DNA from: Candidatus Amarolinea dominans
Lineage (GTDB): Bacteria; Chloroflexota; Anaerolineae; SSC4; Amarolineaceae
NCBI GenBank assembly: GCA_016719785.1
Contig: JADJYJ010000007.1
Span: forward strand, 186,001 to 250,000
Reading direction: 5' to 3'
Length of the DNA: 64,000 nucleotides
This document shows, piece after piece, positions 56,640-64,000 of this stretch (its first letter is position 1; every line of letters starts with the position of its first letter). A program made the position numbers and the translations under genes. The notes below the pieces were generated by a model. The model saw nothing but the letters and a program-made list of their open reading frames with translations. It did not search any database and was not told where the DNA came from.

Positions 56640-57198
56640 CCATCGAGACGGAAGCCGATGCGGGATGGTTCCCGCGTGCAATGCTTTCCTCGGAATGCGC
56701 CACCAGCATCTCGCGCGTGCATACATCGCCCACCGTGCAGATTGAATCATCATTTTCGTTTCGTGCCTGTTCCAGATACTGTACCGTGAGGATACCGACT
56801 AGATCGCCCGCCTCATTAACGACCGGCAGTCCGTGGTGGCGCGTCCGTGCAAAGAGATCGGCGGCCGTAGCGAGCAGGTACGTTTCGCGCAGCGTGACGA
56901 CGTTCGTCTCCATGACCTCGCCGACCGTGATGCCTTCCAGCACCTCCACGTCGCGACCGCGTTGTAGGCGCAGCCCCTTGCGCGCAAGTCCCAGGGTATA
57001 GACAGGGTCACGACGCAATCGTTGCGCCACGAACAGACCGACCACCACGGCAAACATCACCGGCAGAATGATGCGGTAGTCTTGAGTCATCTCGAACAGC
57101 AGAATAATGGCGGTCAGGGGTGCGTGTACGGCGGCAGCCAGTACGGCAGCCATGCCAACCATGGCATAAGCTGGGGGCGCAATGAGCAGTGCGCGGGG
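56640..57198 (-). pseudogene. ClC-type chloride channel remnant (last membrane helices and CBS domain)
   Basis: The minus strand encodes AYAMVGMAAVLAAAVHAPLT and AIILLFEMTQDYRIILPVMF, the last membrane part of a ClC channel with the GMAA..A...RAPLTA-like signature, then a CBS domain (VGEVMETNVVTLRETYLLAT, HHGLPVVNEAGDLVGILTV) and the start of a second (VGDVCTREMLVAHSEES). The first ~350 residues are gone, exactly after the stop codon of the upstream DUF389 gene, and the second CBS domain is cut. The frame then runs by chance, without a stop, into the serpin gene. Confidence 0.75.
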
Positions 57199-59493
57199 TT
57201 AACGCGTAGCACTAACGAGCTTCACATAATCCAGCGCAATCCAACCGGTAAGTCCCCGGGGGATCAAGACGCGTGCCCACAGGCGCCCGTTGACTTCAAT
57301 CTGCTCTCCCAACAGAAAAACTGCCGTGCCCTCCATCACCGTGCCGGCAATTGATCCGCCAGGCGTTGTTCGCAGCCAGGCGCCGCGGCCGCTTGTGTTG
57401 ACCACCACGGCTGGCGCCGGTGTCGGAGGCGTCGTCGGTGTGGCAGTCGGCGTCAGGGTAGAGAGTGCGGTCGCGGTAGCCGTGGCGGTGGGTGAAGCGG
57501 ATGCCGTCGCCGTTGGCGTGAGCGTGGGGGACGGCGTTGGCGTGAAGGTGGTCGTAGCCGTCGGCCCAGGGGTTGGCGTTCGAGTCGGCGTTGGCGTTGA
57601 CGTTAATGTCGGCGGCACTAATGGATCGAGCCGGGTCGCGGGAATCACGTTGAGCAAGAGTGCGACCGGCTGTTGCAGGCGCGTGGCGATGTCTCGTTGA
57701 AATGTCAACGCTGTTTCATGTGGGAATTGGCGGACCGACCGCAAGGTGACAGCCAGGTGTAGGACGCCATCATCGGTCTGGCTACGCCGTACTTCGACGA
57801 GTTCAGTATCAGGCAGAATTTCGACTTCGGCCCGAATCGCTACGTCAATGGCTCGATCGAGGCGCACGACACGTAGGGTCTGGGTCGTGAGGATGCCGAG
57901 GATCACGGTGACAGCCGCCAGGAGCGCTAGCGCGCCCAAGAGTCCTCGGCGCAACAGGGCGCGCTGTGTTTTGTACCTGGCAGGCGGCGCGAACCCAAAT
58001 AAAAGAAAAAACAGCCCGCTGGCCGCAGCAATCGCGATCAAGTTCGTCAAGAACAGGAGCAGCGCGCCGCCGGCGATGTCTTGACGACCGAGTGCCAAGC
58101 CGATGCCAACTGTGGTCAGTGGCGGCACAAGCGCGGCGGCAATCGCAATGCCCGCGAGGGCAGCAGAGACTGATTTGCGGCACAACGCGTAGGCGCCGGC
58201 CGCGCCAGAGGCCAGGGCGACGCCCAGATCCAGCACATTCGGTTGCGTACGCGCCATGATTTCAGGCGTCGTGGCCGCATCCGGCACAAGCATACCCAAC
58301 AGGGCGCCAATCAAGATGGCCAGCAGCATGCCACGGGCTGAAGCCCAGGCTGCCATCCTCAGAAGACCGGTGTCACCTTCAATAATTCCCAACCCCATCC
58401 CCACGATGGCGGTCATCAGCGGTGCGACCAGCATGGCGCCGATGATGACCGCGGGGCTGTTCAAGAGCAAGCCGAAACCTGCCAGGATGGCAGCCAGCGC
58501 GATCATGACAAAGAAGTCGGCGCGAGAACTCGCACCTTCCCTGATGACGGTGCGGACCTCGTCTCGCTCACTGGGGGTCAGCGCGGGCATGGCGGCGATG
58601 ATACCATGCCAGGCGCGCCGGAAGACCCGCGTCACAAACCCGGTGCGTCGTCGAACCACGATTACTGTCGCGCGACTCTCCTCGGCAACTCGTTGTGGTA
58701 GGTCCCCAAACAGCAGCCGATCAATCAAGGCTTCGCGTGAGGTGCCCATCAAGACCGTATCGTATCCGGTCGCAAGCTCATCCAGGATTGCCTGTGCGAT
58801 GTCACTCGCCACCACGGTTTTGCGAACCAGACCTGAATCATGCAGGCGGTCATCGATAATTTGCTCAAGATGACGAGCCGAGGAGATGAATGTGCTGCGG
58901 GGATGGTGCTCCTGTGGCACGACATGCAGGGCAGTTACCTGCACATGCTGCGCAGAGCCTCCGGTAGAAGTGCCAGCCAACTCCGAAGCCAGCCGAAAGG
59001 CAAAGGCGGAATGAGGTCCGCCGCCAACCGACACGAGGATTCGCTGCAATTGCTGCGGGGCATATCCGCCGACAATGACAACATCGCAGATAGGGTCTTC
59101 CAGCACAGCGGCGAGGGCCGTGTTGAGATAGTTGCCGTCGGGTTGGGCTTCGCCGCGCCATCCGAGCACAATGAGCTGGCTGCCCAGCTCGCGGATCGTC
59201 TGACGAATGGCTACGCCGACGTCGTCGGCAACGCGCACCATCGAACGCGCGCTCACGCCGGCTGCGCGGAGGACAACCAGCGCCGTCTCCAAAGCCGGCT
59301 GCATATCCGCGCTTGTCTCAGCCTCGAGTCGCGCAAGCGAAGGATCGGTCGGCAAGGCAATGGTCAGAACGATCACCGGGGCAGATCGAGCCAAGGCGAT
59401 GCGGGCTGCCGTGGCTGCCAGGCTGGCCGCGCGGCTGGGGTTGGACACCGGAAGAAGGATGCTTCCAGTCTGTGTGTGATGAACGGACGCCAT
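57199..59493 (-). CDS. UspA-UspA-DUF389 membrane protein with C-terminal SH3b domain
   Basis: The 764-residue protein starts with two universal stress protein domains (about 8-140 and 150-285; GSQLIVLGWRGE and TVLMGTSREALIDRLLFGDL hold the GxxG-S/T ATP-contact patterns in part). A DUF389 domain with about six to seven membrane helices follows (FFVMIALAAILAGFGLLLNS, SPAVIIGAMLVAPLMTAIVG, GIAIAAALVPPLTTVGIGLA). After a cytosolic or external segment comes a long Thr/Pro/Ser repeat linker (about 635-695) and an SH3b domain (GRGAWLRTTPGGSIAGTVMEG). The ligand sensed by Usp and the transported substrate are unknown. A wall-binding role for the SH3b end would put the C-terminus outside. Confidence 0.85.
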   Translation of the reverse strand: MASVHHTQTGSILLPVSNPSRAASLAATAARIALARSAPVIVLTIALPTDPSLARLEAETSADMQPALETALVVLRAAGVSARSMVRVADDVGVAIRQTIRELGSQLIVLGWRGEAQPDGNYLNTALAAVLEDPICDVVIVGGYAPQQLQRILVSVGGGPHSAFAFRLASELAGTSTGGSAQHVQVTALHVVPQEHHPRSTFISSARHLEQIIDDRLHDSGLVRKTVVASDIAQAILDELATGYDTVLMGTSREALIDRLLFGDLPQRVAEESRATVIVVRRRTGFVTRVFRRAWHGIIAAMPALTPSERDEVRTVIREGASSRADFFVMIALAAILAGFGLLLNSPAVIIGAMLVAPLMTAIVGMGLGIIEGDTGLLRMAAWASARGMLLAILIGALLGMLVPDAATTPEIMARTQPNVLDLGVALASGAAGAYALCRKSVSAALAGIAIAAALVPPLTTVGIGLALGRQDIAGGALLLFLTNLIAIAAASGLFFLLFGFAPPARYKTQRALLRRGLLGALALLAAVTVILGILTTQTLRVVRLDRAIDVAIRAEVEILPDTELVEVRRSQTDDGVLHLAVTLRSVRQFPHETALTFQRDIATRLQQPVALLLNVIPATRLDPLVPPTLTSTPTPTRTPTPGPTATTTFTPTPSPTLTPTATASASPTATATATALSTLTPTATPTTPPTPAPAVVVNTSGRGAWLRTTPGGSIAGTVMEGTAVFLLGEQIEVNGRLWARVLIPRGLTGWIALDYVKLVSATR

Positions 59494-59497
59494 CTAG

Positions 59498-59644
59498 CTA
59501 TTTTCCTAGCCGCCAATCTCGATAGACGCGGCGGGTTTCTTCGACCGTGACAAACGCCTTGCCATCCACGGAGTCCACGGCCTGGAGCACGCAGGGCAGG
59601 TCGGCGCGGCGCACGACGACTTCTATCTGCGCTCTCGCGTCCAA
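59498..59644 (-). CDS. Short DUF2179-like reading frame, possibly a fragment
   Basis: The frame reads IEVVVRRADLPCVLQAVDSV and DGKAFVTVEETRRVYRDWRL before a stop. The pattern DxxAFVTVxxxxxV resembles the small DUF2179/PII-like C-terminal domain of YitT-type proteins. A TTG at 59644 could start it, overlapping the end of the PII-like gene by 22 nt. It may be the remains of a longer gene or a frameshifted extension of its neighbour; the evidence is weak. Confidence 0.3.
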   Translation of the reverse strand: MDARAQIEVVVRRADLPCVLQAVDSVDGKAFVTVEETRRVYRDWRLGK

Positions 59645-59997
59645 TGCGGCCGCAGTCCGAGCACGTGCGTCACCGGCGTGACAAAGAGCAACCCGGAGTC
59701 AGGTGCGTTGAAATTGCCGCCCACCGCTTTTTCAGTGACGCGGATCAGTCCCTCCAGGTCAAAGGCGTCATCCACGACCACAAAAATCGTGCGTTGGTGA
59801 TACTCTTCCTCCTCGAGGAGATGTCGCAACGAGGGGAATAAGGGGATATCATCGCGCTGGGCGCGCAACTGCCGCAGTTTGCGAAGTCCAATACTCTCCA
59901 GGATCGTGACGCCGGTGACCCCAAAGGCTTCCCAGGCACTTAGCACATCCTGGCTCTTTTCCAGGCTCGGCAAGACAGCTACGACCATGTTAGGCAT
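59623..59997 (-). CDS. PII-like (GlnB-superfamily) regulatory protein
   Basis: The 124-residue protein has the ferredoxin-like plan of PII relatives: MVVAVLPSLEKSQDVLSAWE, VTGVTILESIGLRKLRQ, RTIFVVVDDAFDLEGLIRVT and GLLFVTPVTHVLGL. The T-loop Tyr of GlnB is not evident, so it is a PII-like protein rather than a nitrogen-sensing GlnB. Its ATG overlaps the end of the antiporter gene by 8 nt, so the two are made together. PII-like proteins next to transporters often bind a nucleotide and gate the transporter. Here regulation of the cation/proton antiporter is the natural guess. Confidence 0.7.
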   Translation of the reverse strand: MPNMVVAVLPSLEKSQDVLSAWEAFGVTGVTILESIGLRKLRQLRAQRDDIPLFPSLRHLLEEEEYHQRTIFVVVDDAFDLEGLIRVTEKAVGGNFNAPDSGLLFVTPVTHVLGLRPHWTRERR

Positions 59998-61198
59998 AAC
60001 TTACCTCTTTTTCGGCAAAGGCCCGCCGCAGAAAGAGCGGCGTAATCAGGGTGGTAATCAGTACAATGAACGTGATGCTGGAAAATAGTTCTGGTTGGAT
60101 CAGTCCGGCATTCACACCAACGGCCGCTACAATCAGGCCCACCTCGCCGCGGCTAATCATCCCCAAGCCGACACGCAGCGCTTCTCGGTTCGTGAAGCCG
60201 CCAAGGCGTGCACCGAGCCCACCCCCGACGATCTTGGAAATGACGGCCACCACGACCAGGACCATAATCAACAGGAGATTCGGCCCAGTCAGCAGGTGGG
60301 CGTCCGTTTTGAGGCCAATACTGACAAAGAAGATCGGCACCAGGAATGCGTAGGTGATGGTGTGCATGCTGCGTGTAATCTTGGCGTGCAGATGACTACG
60401 GCCGAAACCAACACCGGCGATGAACGCGCCGGTGATCGCAGCCAGGCCGCCGCTCACTTCGGCAGTCCAGGCAAACGCCAGGGCTACGACCAAGACCAGC
60501 GCGGCCAACCCCTCACTGATTGACTGGCGATCCACCCAGTCGGCCAGCCGTGGCAGCACTAGGAAGCTGACGGCCACGGCCACCCCCAGATAAATGAGCA
60601 TGCGTAGCAGGATGAGCGGCACCGCGGCCAGCCCCGCGCTGCTGGTTGCCACGGCGACAAAGATGGATAACAACAGAATGACCAGCACGTCATCTACGAC
60701 GGCCGCACCGAGGAGCGCAATGCCTTCGCGGCTGCGCAACATACCCAACTCGAGCAGGGTTTGCGCACTGATGCTGACGCTGGTTGCGGTTAGGATCATG
60801 CCGACGAAGAGGGCGGCGTTACCCTGGTAGCCAAACGGCAGCATAACCAGTGCGCCTAGCGCCAGCGGCACGATCACGCCACTGACACCCGCCAGCGTCG
60901 CCACGCGCCCCGCGCGTTGCATCTCGCGTATGTCCACCTCCAAACCGGCGAGGAACATCAGGCAGACCACCCCCAACTCAGCCAGTTCGTAAACTGCTTC
61001 GGTCAACAAATGCGGATCAACCGGATTGGCCAGAAACGGCCAGTGGAGAAGGTCGAGCACGCTGGGGCCGAGGAAGACGCCAACCAGCAGTTCGCCCAGG
61101 ACGGCTGGCTGACGCAGGCGGTTGGCCAACCAGCCCCCGGTTTTCGCCGCCGTAATAATCACCATCAAAGAAAAAACGAGTTGCAGAAATGGGGTCAT
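59990..61198 (-). CDS. CPA2-type cation:proton antiporter (KefB/NapA-like membrane domain)
   Basis: The 402-residue protein has 11-13 membrane helices. The ion-binding region is seen as GIALLGAAVVDDVLVILLLS with the tandem Asp pair of electrogenic CPA2 antiporters, and VCLMFLAGLEVDIREMQRAG is typical. It lacks the C-terminal TrkA-N/RCK domain of KefB/KefC; the PII-like protein next to it may replace that regulatory part. LVPIFFVSIGLKTDAHLL and GLGMISRGEVGLIVA are further family hallmarks. It starts 58 nt behind the RpiR gene, with a 5-bp tandem repeat 18-47 nt upstream of its start codon. Confidence 0.9.
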   Translation of the reverse strand: MTPFLQLVFSLMVIITAAKTGGWLANRLRQPAVLGELLVGVFLGPSVLDLLHWPFLANPVDPHLLTEAVYELAELGVVCLMFLAGLEVDIREMQRAGRVATLAGVSGVIVPLALGALVMLPFGYQGNAALFVGMILTATSVSISAQTLLELGMLRSREGIALLGAAVVDDVLVILLLSIFVAVATSSAGLAAVPLILLRMLIYLGVAVAVSFLVLPRLADWVDRQSISEGLAALVLVVALAFAWTAEVSGGLAAITGAFIAGVGFGRSHLHAKITRSMHTITYAFLVPIFFVSIGLKTDAHLLTGPNLLLIMVLVVVAVISKIVGGGLGARLGGFTNREALRVGLGMISRGEVGLIVAAVGVNAGLIQPELFSSITFIVLITTLITPLFLRRAFAEKEVSYA

Positions 61199-61216
61199 GT
61201 GATAGCCCTTTCATTG

Positions 61217-61245
61217 CGACACGACACGACACGACACGACACGAC
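61217..61245. repeat. 5-bp tandem repeat, CGACA, nearly 6 copies
   Basis: Five CGACA units plus CGAC form a 29-bp microsatellite 18-47 nt upstream of the antiporter start codon. Changes in copy number would shift spacing between any promoter and the ribosome site. Confidence 0.88.
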
Positions 61246-61256
61246 TGGATTTTCGA

Positions 61257-62123
61257 CTAGCTCAATCGTATCAACAAAGCATCGGCGATGCGCACCTGGC
61301 TGCGTTCAACTTCGGACGGGCACTGGAGCGCCAGTGCGGCGTAAAGCACATCAATCAACGCGACCTGGGCCACGCGCGCGCCGAGCGGATAGCCGTGGGC
61401 GAGGGCCTCCTGAGCCGCCGTGTGCAGGCAGATGTCAGCTGATTTCGCAAGGGGCGAGGCCGGGTGGTTGGTGATGGCAATCGTCGTGGCGCCGGCCTGT
61501 CGGGCTACCCCAAGCGCGCGCAGGACATCGTGCGACTCCCCAGAATGTGAGATGCCGATAGCCAGGTCGGCCGGTGTCAATAGCGTCGCCGAGATCACCT
61601 GCATCTCGCCGTCCGTATGGGGGACGGCGCGCACACCCACGCGCATGAGCTTGTATTGCAATTCCAGCGCGGCGATGGCTCCGCCGCCGGATCCGTAGAT
61701 GTCCACCCGGCGTGCCGCCAGGAGCGCATCCGCGGCACGCTCCAGGGCGGCCAAATCCAGCACCTTGAGGGTGTCTTCCAATGCCTTGACGTCAGCCGCG
61801 ATGACCTTTCGCGCAGCTTGGGCGACGCTATCCCCGTCCGTGATCGAAGCATAGGTGGTGGTATGATCTGGCTCTGACTCCAGCGCCAAGCGGATCTTGA
61901 AATCCTGGTATCCGTCGGTCCTGACCCGCCGGCAGAACCGAAAGACCGTCGTATCGCTGACTGCGCACCTCTCGGCCAGGTCGCTCATCACCAGGTGGAT
62001 CACTTCATCGGCGTGATCCAGCACGTACTGACCCACCTTTTGCTCCTGCTCATTGAGCGCCGGCAGTAAGCCGCGAATGGTAAGCAATAAACTGGTTGTG
62101 GGTGTTGATAACGATCCTGCCAT
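61257..62123 (-). CDS. MurR/RpiR-family transcriptional regulator (HTH_6 plus SIS domain)
   Basis: The 288-residue protein has an N-terminal helix-turn-helix (about 15-90; VMSDLAERCAVSDTTVFRFC with the recognition helix, then GYQDFKIRLALE) and a C-terminal SIS phosphosugar-binding domain (about 125-260; RRVDIYGSGGGAIAALELQY and AIGISHSGESHDVLRALGVA with the Ser-rich loop). Such regulators respond to phosphosugars, for example amino-sugar or ribose phosphates. Start ATG 62123 has AGGAA 8 nt upstream; the longer frame to 62201 is less likely. Targets are not evident; the antiporter and PII genes lie just downstream in the same direction. Confidence 0.88.
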   Translation of the reverse strand: MAGSLSTPTTSLLLTIRGLLPALNEQEQKVGQYVLDHADEVIHLVMSDLAERCAVSDTTVFRFCRRVRTDGYQDFKIRLALESEPDHTTTYASITDGDSVAQAARKVIAADVKALEDTLKVLDLAALERAADALLAARRVDIYGSGGGAIAALELQYKLMRVGVRAVPHTDGEMQVISATLLTPADLAIGISHSGESHDVLRALGVARQAGATTIAITNHPASPLAKSADICLHTAAQEALAHGYPLGARVAQVALIDVLYAALALQCPSEVERSQVRIADALLIRLS

Positions 62124-62233
62124 CTGCGATTCCTGTGCGGATAAGACCTTGACGAACCAGAACACTACCGTTATGATACTAAAGGAAATATCTTTTGTCA
62201 AAGACTAGACGAATGAAAAGTTTGCTCAGGCGA

Positions 62234-62298
62234 CCCCCCTGCCCCCCAATCCTGGGGGGAAAAGCATTCGGCTCCCCCAGGATTGGGGGGCAGGGGGG
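62234..62298. repeat. 25-bp GC-rich palindrome
   Basis: The arms 62234-62258 and 62274-62298 are complementary over 25 bp with a 15-nt loop (CCCCCCTGCCCCCCAATCCT and complement). It lies between the RpiR gene and the nucleotidyltransferase gene. No T-run follows, so it is a REP-like element that might still slow transcription. Confidence 0.85.
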
Positions 62299-62339
62299 CA
62301 CTCCGGGCGCTATCGAGACCATTCTCACTGCCTGGCTGA

Positions 62340-62367
62340 GCGGGCAGGCGCAAGGCCATGCCCCTAC
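62340..62367. repeat. Dispersed repeat, GCAGGCGCAAGGCC family, copy 3 (half copy)
   Basis: GCGGGCAGGCGCAAGGCCAT plus GCCCCTAC repeats the right half of the element at 2675-2728. It supplies the stop codon of the nucleotidyltransferase gene (TAG within the complement of CCCCTAC). Confidence 0.75.
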
Positions 62368-63749
62368 CGGTTGGCTTCTGCGGCCAGGCTGTGGGCCAGG
62401 TCATCGAGCATGCGTTGATGGAGGGAGCCGTCGGCGCGCTGGCCGTGGCGGCGCAGGCGGCGCTGTAACCAGCCGCCCAGGAAGACCAGGTGCAGGGGGT
62501 AGGCCAGCGGATAAAGCGGTGAGCTGACCAGGCGCGGGAAGCGGTTGCCCAACAGGCCGAAGCGGTCGGGTAGCAGCAGGCGGCGCAGCGCGCCCACGCG
62601 CTCTGCCGGCCCGTGCGTCCAACGCAGGTTGTCGGCCAGGCGCCGCGGCGCAGGATTGCTCAGGGAAACCTCGGCCAGGCTGAGATGTTGCAGCCAGGCC
62701 CGCAGCGCGGGCGGCAGGGGCGCGGCCAATGCGGCTGTCAGACCGGGCGGCAGCGCGCCGGGGAAGGCGGTTTCCAGCAGGGTGAGGCTGGGCAGCAGCA
62801 AGCGCGGTTCCAGGCGCGCTACGCCCACCAGGCTGGCCGCGGTTCGGTCATGCGCGCTCAAGCCCTGTGCATCGAACCAGGCGGCCGGCGCCGCGCAGGC
62901 GCCGCCGATGATGGCAATGTCCGGGTGCGTTAGCTGTTGCCAGACCCGCTGCAGATCGGCCTGTTGTAGCAGGCGCGCCTTGCGCTCCCACACATCCTGC
63001 GACGCATGGGCCGCCAGGTGCAGGAAGAGCAGCCAGGGCGGCAGCAGGCGCACCGATGCCGCGTCCATCTTCATCTCTATCTCCATGGGTTGACTGTGTC
63101 CCCAGGCCGCGGTCGTCAGATCGAGGCGCAGGCCCAGAAAATCTTCGGCCAGCGCGCTGTGAACCTCCACCCGCCGCGGGTTATTTGGATCGCCGGCGCT
63201 GAAGGACGCGAGCTGCCGGTTGTCAGGCTTGATGAAGCTCAGGTGCTTCCAGGTGACGCGTGATTCTTCGCTGTAGCCCAGGGCCTGCATGACCTTCCGC
63301 AGCGCGGAAATTTGACCCGGCCGCGCCAGCAGATCGAGATCAGCCAGCGGCCTGATCTCGGGCCGGGGATAGCTGCGCCGTTCGAGGAGGAAGTGCGCGC
63401 CCTTGAAAGGGATCAGCTCGACCTGGGCCGCCGCCGCGCCGACCAGGATGGCGCTCAATTCCGCGGCCAGCAGGTCATTGCGCCGGGCGTTGGCCGCAGT
63501 CTCAGCCGCCAGCCAGCGCATGACATAATCAGGCGCGGCGATCGTCTGCCCATGTTCGGCCAGGAGGAGATGGACGCCGTGCCGAACCGCCTCCTGCAGA
63601 ATCACGGTCCAGTCGGCCAGGGAAAACGGTCGCTCTGCGCCAGTCGCGTCCACCTGTTGCGGTGCAGGTGCGGGGGGCTGGGCTGCGGCGCCGAGCCAGC
63701 GCATCAGCCGCGAGACGGCCGTTGCGCGGGAGAGGGTGGCCTGGTTCAT
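62364..63749 (-). CDS. Nucleotidyltransferase-fold protein, NTP_transf_5 family
   Basis: The 461-residue protein contains VELIPFKGAHFLLERR and RPLADLDLLARPGQISAL. The KGxxxL and (R)xxxDxDLL motifs are those of the uncharacterised nucleotidyltransferase family PF14907, related to MinD-type nucleotidyltransferases with a DxD metal site. RRVEVHSAL is the expected third strand (E/D-x-H). A long helical C-terminal half follows (about 235-461). Genes of this family often accompany cell-surface polysaccharide or lasso-peptide-like clusters; here the only neighbour is an FtsX-type permease gene, which overlaps by 4 nt. Substrate unknown. Confidence 0.8.
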   Translation of the reverse strand: MNQATLSRATAVSRLMRWLGAAAQPPAPAPQQVDATGAERPFSLADWTVILQEAVRHGVHLLLAEHGQTIAAPDYVMRWLAAETAANARRNDLLAAELSAILVGAAAAQVELIPFKGAHFLLERRSYPRPEIRPLADLDLLARPGQISALRKVMQALGYSEESRVTWKHLSFIKPDNRQLASFSAGDPNNPRRVEVHSALAEDFLGLRLDLTTAAWGHSQPMEIEMKMDAASVRLLPPWLLFLHLAAHASQDVWERKARLLQQADLQRVWQQLTHPDIAIIGGACAAPAAWFDAQGLSAHDRTAASLVGVARLEPRLLLPSLTLLETAFPGALPPGLTAALAAPLPPALRAWLQHLSLAEVSLSNPAPRRLADNLRWTHGPAERVGALRRLLLPDRFGLLGNRFPRLVSSPLYPLAYPLHLVFLGGWLQRRLRRHGQRADGSLHQRMLDDLAHSLAAEANR

Positions 63750-64000
63750 TCGTACTTCAAGGCCTTTAACGGATCGAGGGTGGCGGCGCGCAGGGCTGGA
63801 AAGACGCCTGAGAGCAGGCCGACCAGGGTGGCGAAGATGACAGCGAACGGAATCAGCCAGATAGGGGTGTAGACGATGCTGCTGTCGGCGCCGGGACCGC
63901 CGAAGATGGGGTTGCCCTGCTGCCCCAGGGCCGACTGCGCAATCAGGTTGATGACGCCGCTGACCGCCCAGCCCAGCCCGGCGCCGACCACGCCGCCCAG
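63746..64000 (-). CDS. ABC transporter permease, FtsX/MacB family (C-terminal end; 5' part outside the window)
   Basis: The last 84 or so residues are visible. They hold a glycine-rich helix (VVGAGLGWAVSGVINLI), an extracellular segment and the final membrane helix with the MacB/FtsX ending AVIFATLVGLLSGVFPALRA followed by ATLDPLKALKYE. This (P-A-x-x-A-a-x-x-d-P-x-x-A-L-R/K-x-E) is the standard end of MacB-type permeases. The stop overlaps the next gene's ATG by 4 nt, so the two are coupled. Confidence 0.9.
   Translation of the reverse strand: MGGVVGAGLGWAVSGVINLIAQSALGQQGNPIFGGPGADSSIVYTPIWLIPFAVIFATLVGLLSGVFPALRAATLDPLKALKYE

Noticed and set aside
57199..57700. Plus-strand Val/Gly repeat protein
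   Set aside because: It is the antisense of the Thr/Pro linker of the DUF389 protein.

Overview
The window is high-GC bacterial DNA that most resembles a member of the Chloroflexota, Anaerolineae/Caldilineae-like. This is an inference from gene content: an AfsR/BTAD-type regulator with TPR repeats, Ycf35/DUF1257 plus DUF2997 plus a Ycf46-like AAA protein, Thr-Pro-rich linkers in exported proteins, and many GC-rich palindromic repeats. No rRNA or tRNA gene was seen. Almost every gene lies on the minus strand; the one large plus-strand gene is the regulator at 22.8-25.9 kb.

Region A (22.4 to 1.7 kb, minus strand) is a run of about 20 co-directional genes. It starts at a 398-nt divergent region opposite the BTAD regulator. 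The first half looks like a catabolic module: two DJ-1/PfpI proteins, a benzoylformate-decarboxylase-like ThDP enzyme, a three-subunit molybdenum hydroxylase (CoxS/CoxL/CoxM type), a GMC flavoprotein oxidoreductase and several NTF2/SnoaL-fold proteins. Its hydroxylase is unusual. The large subunit carries an N-terminal FHA domain, a separate FHA protein sits next to it, and the iron-sulfur subunit is fused to an NTF2-like domain. The second half holds sugar and glycogen enzymes (AGE-family epimerase, GlgX-like debranching enzyme) mixed with a partner-switching set: two STAS anti-anti-sigma factors, a HATPase anti-sigma kinase, a PP2C phosphatase with a degenerate receiver, and a MinD-like ATPase.

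Region B (26-38.7 kb) holds FtsH, a lipoprotein HtrA protease and a ROK sugar kinase. Next comes a compact run of Ycf46-like AAA ATPase, RapA/SNF2 translocase, a protein with about 25 CxxC pairs, an Rpn/PD-(D/E)XK nuclease, a PflX-like radical SAM enzyme, DUF1257, DUF2997 and a small unknown. The joint function is not known to me.

Region C (39.0-54.3 kb) is an accessory island. It contains three integron attC-like recombination sites and two weaker ones, all in the same orientation, and no integrase in view. Between them are a SNF2 helicase-DUF4391-Mod-GGCT-Res cluster (mod and res each show one frameshift), an orphan HsdM with two palindromic elements inserted in frame, a ribbon-helix-helix protein, a kelch protein and two membrane proteins. 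The island edges carry HNH and WGR gene fragments, a chimeric repeat joined at a 12-bp microhomology, a MITE and an IS110 remnant.

Region D (54.5-64 kb) holds a truncated nucleotidyltransferase pair, a lipoprotein serpin fused in frame behind a ClC channel remnant, a UspA-UspA-DUF389-SH3b membrane protein, a PII-like protein overlapping a CPA2 cation/proton antiporter, an RpiR/SIS regulator, an NTP_transf_5 nucleotidyltransferase and the end of an FtsX-type ABC permease.

Dispersed palindromes recur between, at the ends of and inside genes throughout. All functions are read from sequence and family knowledge; no database search was possible.
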